Assembly: GCA_010093685.1 (NCBI GenBank) | Contig: MU006240.1 | Location: 169,632-185,247 of the forward strand | From: Ophiobolus disseminans | Taxonomy: Eukaryota > Ascomycota > Dothideomycetes > Pleosporales > Phaeosphaeriaceae | Length of the DNA: 15,616 nt | Direction of reading: 5' to 3' | In this document: piece by piece, positions 15,441-15,616 of the stretch | Position numbering within the stretch: the first letter of the stretch is position 1 | Layout of the letters: each line of letters opens with the position of its first letter | Notes under the pieces: model-generated | Seen by the model: the letters and a program-made list of their open reading frames with translations, nothing else | Told to the model about the DNA's origin: nothing | The model's database searches: none | Position numbers and translations under genes: made by a program

Positions 15441-15616
15441 AATTTTTTTTTTTAAATCATTTACATTGCACTATCTATTGCTAGCAGAAATACAATGATG
15501 CTTATGCAGCCCTAGGGGCTATAGAGCGCTGCGCATACTTTGCTAATCCCTCTTTCCTAGGGCTCTAAAGCTTAGTGCTATTAGCTGCAGTCTTCCACCT
15601 GCGTTGTGCATCTCTG
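15441..15616 (-). mobile_element. LINE 3' end, - strand, running off the window
   Basis: A run of eleven T (15443-15453) is the A-tail of a LINE on the - strand. The adjoining sequence is the reverse complement of the 3' UTR at about 2060-2236, including the words for TATGCGCAGCGCTCTATAG and TAGTGCAATGTAAATGAT. Differences are mostly transitions, and this copy keeps more G+C (for example CCCCTAGGG here against TCCCTAGGA there), so it is less RIP-damaged. The rest of the element lies beyond the window. Confidence 0.85.

Overview
The window reads as nuclear DNA of a filamentous ascomycete. Short GT-AG introns (48-184 nt) with CTAAC-type branch sites, CA-rich leaders, secreted fungal protein families and heavy RIP (repeat-induced point mutation) damage in the transposons all point that way. 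A Dothideomycete such as one of the Pleosporales is my inference, not something the sequence proves.

Left flank (1-7085) is a transposon graveyard. The core is one Tad1-like LINE on the + strand, from its endonuclease (from about 456) through reverse transcriptase and RNase H to the cysteine/histidine C-terminus (ending at 5566). It is full of TAG/TAA stops and has been entered by other elements: a 5'-truncated LINE 3' end (about 1636-2236), a 329-bp LTR-like element with a 5-bp target duplication (4311-4639) and a 389-bp MITE with a 10-bp target duplication (4832-5220). In the last two cases, removing the insert plus one duplication restores the LINE reading frame exactly. An inverted second copy of the LTR-like element (5567-5875) caps the LINE. 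From 5876 to 7085 there is mixed repeat-like DNA with a cluster of hairpins but no gene.

The central gene island (7086-13949) holds five genes: an uncharacterised protein with tubby/LURP-one-like features (-), an HBN1/FRM2-type nitroreductase with a possible organelle-targeting extension (+, one intron), a secreted M14A carboxypeptidase A (+, two introns, the first removing an in-frame stop), and two neighbouring small secreted cysteine-rich proteins (-). These two share a six-cysteine module, present twice in one and once in the other. The last three genes encode secreted products; the cysteine-rich pair are the best candidates for something undescribed.

Right flank (13950-15616) is a promoter and non-coding stretch, then a 374-bp fold-back MITE whose termini and target-duplication length match the left MITE, a 17-bp tandem repeat, and the 3' end of another LINE copy on the - strand. 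The LINE 3' ends on the two sides point inward, toward the gene island.
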